Positions 61,030 through 64,000 of a stretch of DNA of 64,000 bases are shown in pieces (positions within the stretch are counted from its first letter, which is position 1; every line of letters starts with the position of its first letter). The position numbers and the translations under genes were made by a program. The stretch comes from Halichondria panicea. Taxonomy: Eukaryota > Porifera > Demospongiae > Suberitida > Halichondriidae. Location: the NCBI RefSeq assembly GCF_963675165.1, contig NC_087385.1:2976501-3040500 (forward strand), in the 5' to 3' direction. The notes under the pieces are model-generated. The model made no database searches, had not been told where the DNA came from, and worked only from the letters and a program-made list of their open reading frames with translations.

Positions 61030-64000
61030 GTAACTTCTCTTCTTTTGCAATTCTGAATACTCTTGCTCAGTACGTAATGGTAAACAGCTGTGTTTAATGT
61101 AGTAGCTCTGTTCGTATTCTTTAATTTTACGCTGTAATTGTTCATTGTTTTCTTCAAGCTGAAGTTTGACACTGCAAATTGTTGTCCGATACAGTTGGAC
61201 GTCTGTAGACGTGACGTTTTGTTGACCTTTATCTTTGTCCGGAGTGCATCCAGCTGTTTAACAATAACCTTACTTACACCTTGTCAACAGCTTTTGCTAG
61301 TTTCGAATTAAGCGGTACATTCTCCTCTTGCCTTGATTCTTCCTGAAGACTTTCGATGATATTAGTTACCAAAACCGTTACGGTTTCTTGTGCGTTCTCT
61401 CCTTCTTGATTTAAAGTTGTGTCCATGTCTTCGTTTTCTTCCAATTCAGTCTCCATCTCCTCGGTTACCTTATTTTGATAGTCTCTAATACCAATAAATA
61501 ATCCTTGCTCGTCGTAAGTGTGGAGTAGGGAGTGAAATTGTTGTTTTAATAATTTTTTGCCATAGTGTTACACTTTTGTTTTGGATATTTTGCAGGCTGT
61601 TTTCTCGAAAATGGTTTTCACTGACTTGTGGGGTACGGATGTCGCAGACAGTAGCTTCTTCTCCAGTTCCGGTATTGGTCCACCAGGTCTCACCTTGCTC
61701 GAGATAAGTTGATATGCGTTGTAGATGTCCTTGCCAACTTGTCTGGACAAAATCATGTGGTATTGCTGTGTTTTGTGAAGTGTGCTGTCTAATTCCTTTA
61801 GCTTCCTTGGAAATTTTGCTGTATGCTGTTTGAAGGGTTGTATACATGTCTTTAGTCTTTTGTTTTGCTTGTAGCCTCAGTAAAATGTTAGGCACAATGT
61901 TTTCTGGCTTATGTAGCAGTAGCGATATCCTTGGCCTGTCCAAACAGCCTTTCTTCGTGTTCAGCGTTACACGATTTCAAACTCATCACTGAGCTGGTGC
62001 ATGTACAGTCAGTGCATGTAGGTATATACCGTAGAGTTTTCTTCTGGTAATATGCTTAGGGGACGGGATTAATTCCTTTACAAGCTCGAAATGTAGCCAC
62101 GTAGTATTATATAGTCTCAAAATTTCTTTGTTGGTTCTTTCGGTTTCTCCCAGGTATAGCAAACGTGACATTTCTGCTAGAGTTTGTAGCAAAGTACACA
62201 CTTTCTCGGCTACTAAGTGAATGAGTATTAGTATTAGTCGATAGTCGGCTCCAGTTTTCTTTAAATCTGCTTCTAATAGTTGTTTGTAGTGTGTCTTGAT
62301 GGCAGGGTCCAGAATTGAAGGGAGTTCAGTAATCACGAATCACGTTGTTGATGTGTCCTTTTAAATCATGCAGGGGTTCACAATCAAGTACTTGGTATAA
62401 GTCTAGGTTTAGCTGTCCCAAAGGGTTGTGGATGAGCAGGGATGGTACTCTTGGGATGGTACTCTTTGAACGCCTTCAAGAGCCTGATGAAGTGTTTGTT
62501 GTAGGTCTTTCTTTGTAGTTGCACTGGTGTATACATCTCGGTTACGTAGTTCGTCCTTAATTTCCTCCTTGCATCAAGAGGTCTTACTACAAGGTCTTAC
62601 TACACCAGCCTGCTTTTTCCTAAAATATTAAGGAATGAAAGTTTACTGACTTATACATGTGAGAAATTATGCTCAATACATTCTGTGTATGCGTGTGTGT
62701 GTATTATTGTACCATTGCAGTCTGTTACAATAATGTTGCTATTCTACATAGTTGGCTCTGCACTGTTGCCCGCCTATTCATTGAAATAATTTTCCTATAC
62801 CTAGTAACAGAGTGGTTGCCAGGCATAAACGTTAAGGCATGTTTCCGAAATGTGCCCTTATGGAGCAAACTAATAATGTTCAGTACAGTAAAATATTTAG
62901 AGCTATTTTAGGATTTTGGTTAAGAACAATATCTCCTCTAACTTTAAAAAAAAATTTTTGATCTGAAAATTTTTTTGTATAGCCGTTACAAGGCAGCCAT
63001 TGAATTTTTTCATGCTGTTTTTGTATGCGGATAGAACTTGGAACATTAGTTTCTCAAAACGGTACGTCAATACTGTCCCCCTTTCACCTGAAAATATTTT
63101 GGGGTAGGAAGGTGCAAAGTGAGTGATACTGTAATCAATTTGAAGCTTTAAGCACTGCTTTATTTAATTAAGCAATAAAATACAATTAATTAGTTTGCTC
63201 CATAAGGGTTGTTTTCCTAGGCCCTGTCACAAATGATTATGCGACAGTAAATGTATTTACCCTTTGTTGCTGTTGTTTGTATGTCTTGTAGATCCTTCCA
63301 CTTTCAGGTAAAGCAGTGCCCTAGGTCGTCCATGCGTTGAGCAGAACAACCGCAGGAAATCCTCCCCCTTGCTGACATCCTCTTTCAAATTGTGCTGCAG
63401 GCTTATCTCCATAGCAGGCTTATCTCCATAAAAGAACATCAGTTGGTCTTGTACTTGCACTCCATTGCTACATGTAAGTGGTGAGTGTGTGGTCTGAATA
63501 CAAGTTAATCTGTCCGTTATCAACCCCACTTGGTCTTCTGTACTCGATGAAGACATTGCTAATATATGGACCTCAGGCTCCTCAACAAACGCCTGAATAT
63601 TTTTGACTTGAGAAGTTGTTGGTATTTTTGCGTCTGGTTTAAATACTGCCGTGTCATATAATATTTTTGCTGTCACAAGAATGTATCCGTGGCCTAGTAT
63701 TGTTGCGTGATCATGCCATACGGCAATTGTACGAGTTCGTTCAGATTTTTTTAGTTTTTCTCTTAGATTTTGAAGGCTTGTATCATGTGTATCATGTGGT
63801 AGTCTGATGTTTTTTTGCCGTCAATTCCTCGGTCAATTGAATAGCAGACATTTCTCTATCCGTATGCAAGTGCATATATTTCCGTATTAGCTTTTGTCGA
63901 ATGTCTGTCAGAGGAATTTTTCTACCGTAAACTGTGCTTTCGCTTTTAGTTACAGTACCATTTGATGTGTTGTATTTTGTTATTGTGCATAGGTGGCATT
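61030..64000 (-). pseudogene. Unclassified repeated protein family ('WHDH/CGxCGC'), copy 2, runs off the window
   Basis: The minus strand, entering at the window edge, reads YGRKIPLTDIRQKLIRKYMH, then SERTRTIAVWHDHATILGHG and AKILYDTAVFKPDA (63900-63610). Then come LTCSNGVQVQDQLMFFYGDK (about 63470-63410), CGCSAQRMDDLGHCFT and KWKDLQDIQTTATKGKY (about 63355-63255). ITELPSILDPAIKTHYKQLL and LLYLGETERTNKEILRLYNT lie in 62336-61986, and HKPENIVPNILLRLQAKQKT in 61943-61485. The acidic tail (METELEENEDMDTT) lies in 61456-61274. A coiled-coil end (YSELQKKRSYIQKLLRFL) lies at about 61050. The first three blocks match copy 1 at 37760-38400. Frameshifts are frequent. A repeated ACAAGGTCTTACTAC is at about 62580-62605. 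Confidence 0.6.
62340..63250. other. Gap between blocks of copy 2
   Basis: The segment 62640-63240 breaks the protein homology. It is AT-rich with near-complementary ends: AAGGCATGTTTCCGAAATGTG and CCCTTATGGAGCAAACTAAT at 62834-62873 against AATTAGTTTGCTCCATAAGGG at 63189-63209. It is probably an inserted non-coding element. Confidence 0.45.

Overview
This looks like a eukaryotic, almost certainly metazoan, chromosomal window. Introns have GT/AG borders, coding exons are sparse, and most of the sequence is transposable-element debris. The mix of element families, and coding families I remember from demosponge and cnidarian genomes, suggests a marine sponge. That placement is an inference and no marker here proves it. 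I recognised no rRNA, tRNA or CRISPR array and no bacterial-style operon.

Host genes. The one confidently identified gene is on the + strand: the tri-snRNP protein SNRNP27, in seven exons from 25231 to 32035. All exon phases agree and the reading frame is 199 codons plus a stop. A second spliced + strand gene, not identified, ends at 56639; its last three exons are visible. Two short candidate first exons lie at 55486 and 57148.

Layout. 1-6160: dispersed repeats, a small MITE, an internally deleted hAT element, and a composite inverted-repeat element with GTTGGYA-type tandem arrays and a nested second element. 6427-11018: a decayed PAT-like member of the DIRS superfamily (gag-like region, reverse transcriptase, tyrosine recombinase, split direct repeats), split by a Merlin transposon. 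11019-13066: a HIRAN-bearing repeat, a piggyBac derivative and a palindromic MITE. 13073-15614: a pogo/Tigger-like element holding a HIRAN-like fragment. 15920-18757: a nearly full-length hAT element with 5-bp target-site duplications. 19140-24430: a dispersed repeat, a Ty1/copia element carrying a 410-bp insertion, and a non-LTR retrotransposon. 24481-25183: a pogo-type MITE ending 46 bp before the SNRNP27 start codon. The second SNRNP27 intron contains a foldback element with TAAATACCCTC arrays, inserted into one unit of a local duplication and itself invaded by a MITE. 32191-33956: a long-TIR element carrying a broken HIRAN-like coding segment. 36120-46857: fragments of a LINE, an unclassified repeated protein family, two hAT 3' ends, a second piggyBac copy and a very large hairpin. 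49975-54431: a tandemly duplicated repeat abutting a Helitron that lacks its helicase. 59949-64000: a second, longer copy of the unclassified protein family.

Most transposon genes carry frameshifts or stops, so they are listed as pseudogenes. What the window mainly offers is nesting: several insertions can be dated relative to each other from target-site duplications and from intact empty sites.
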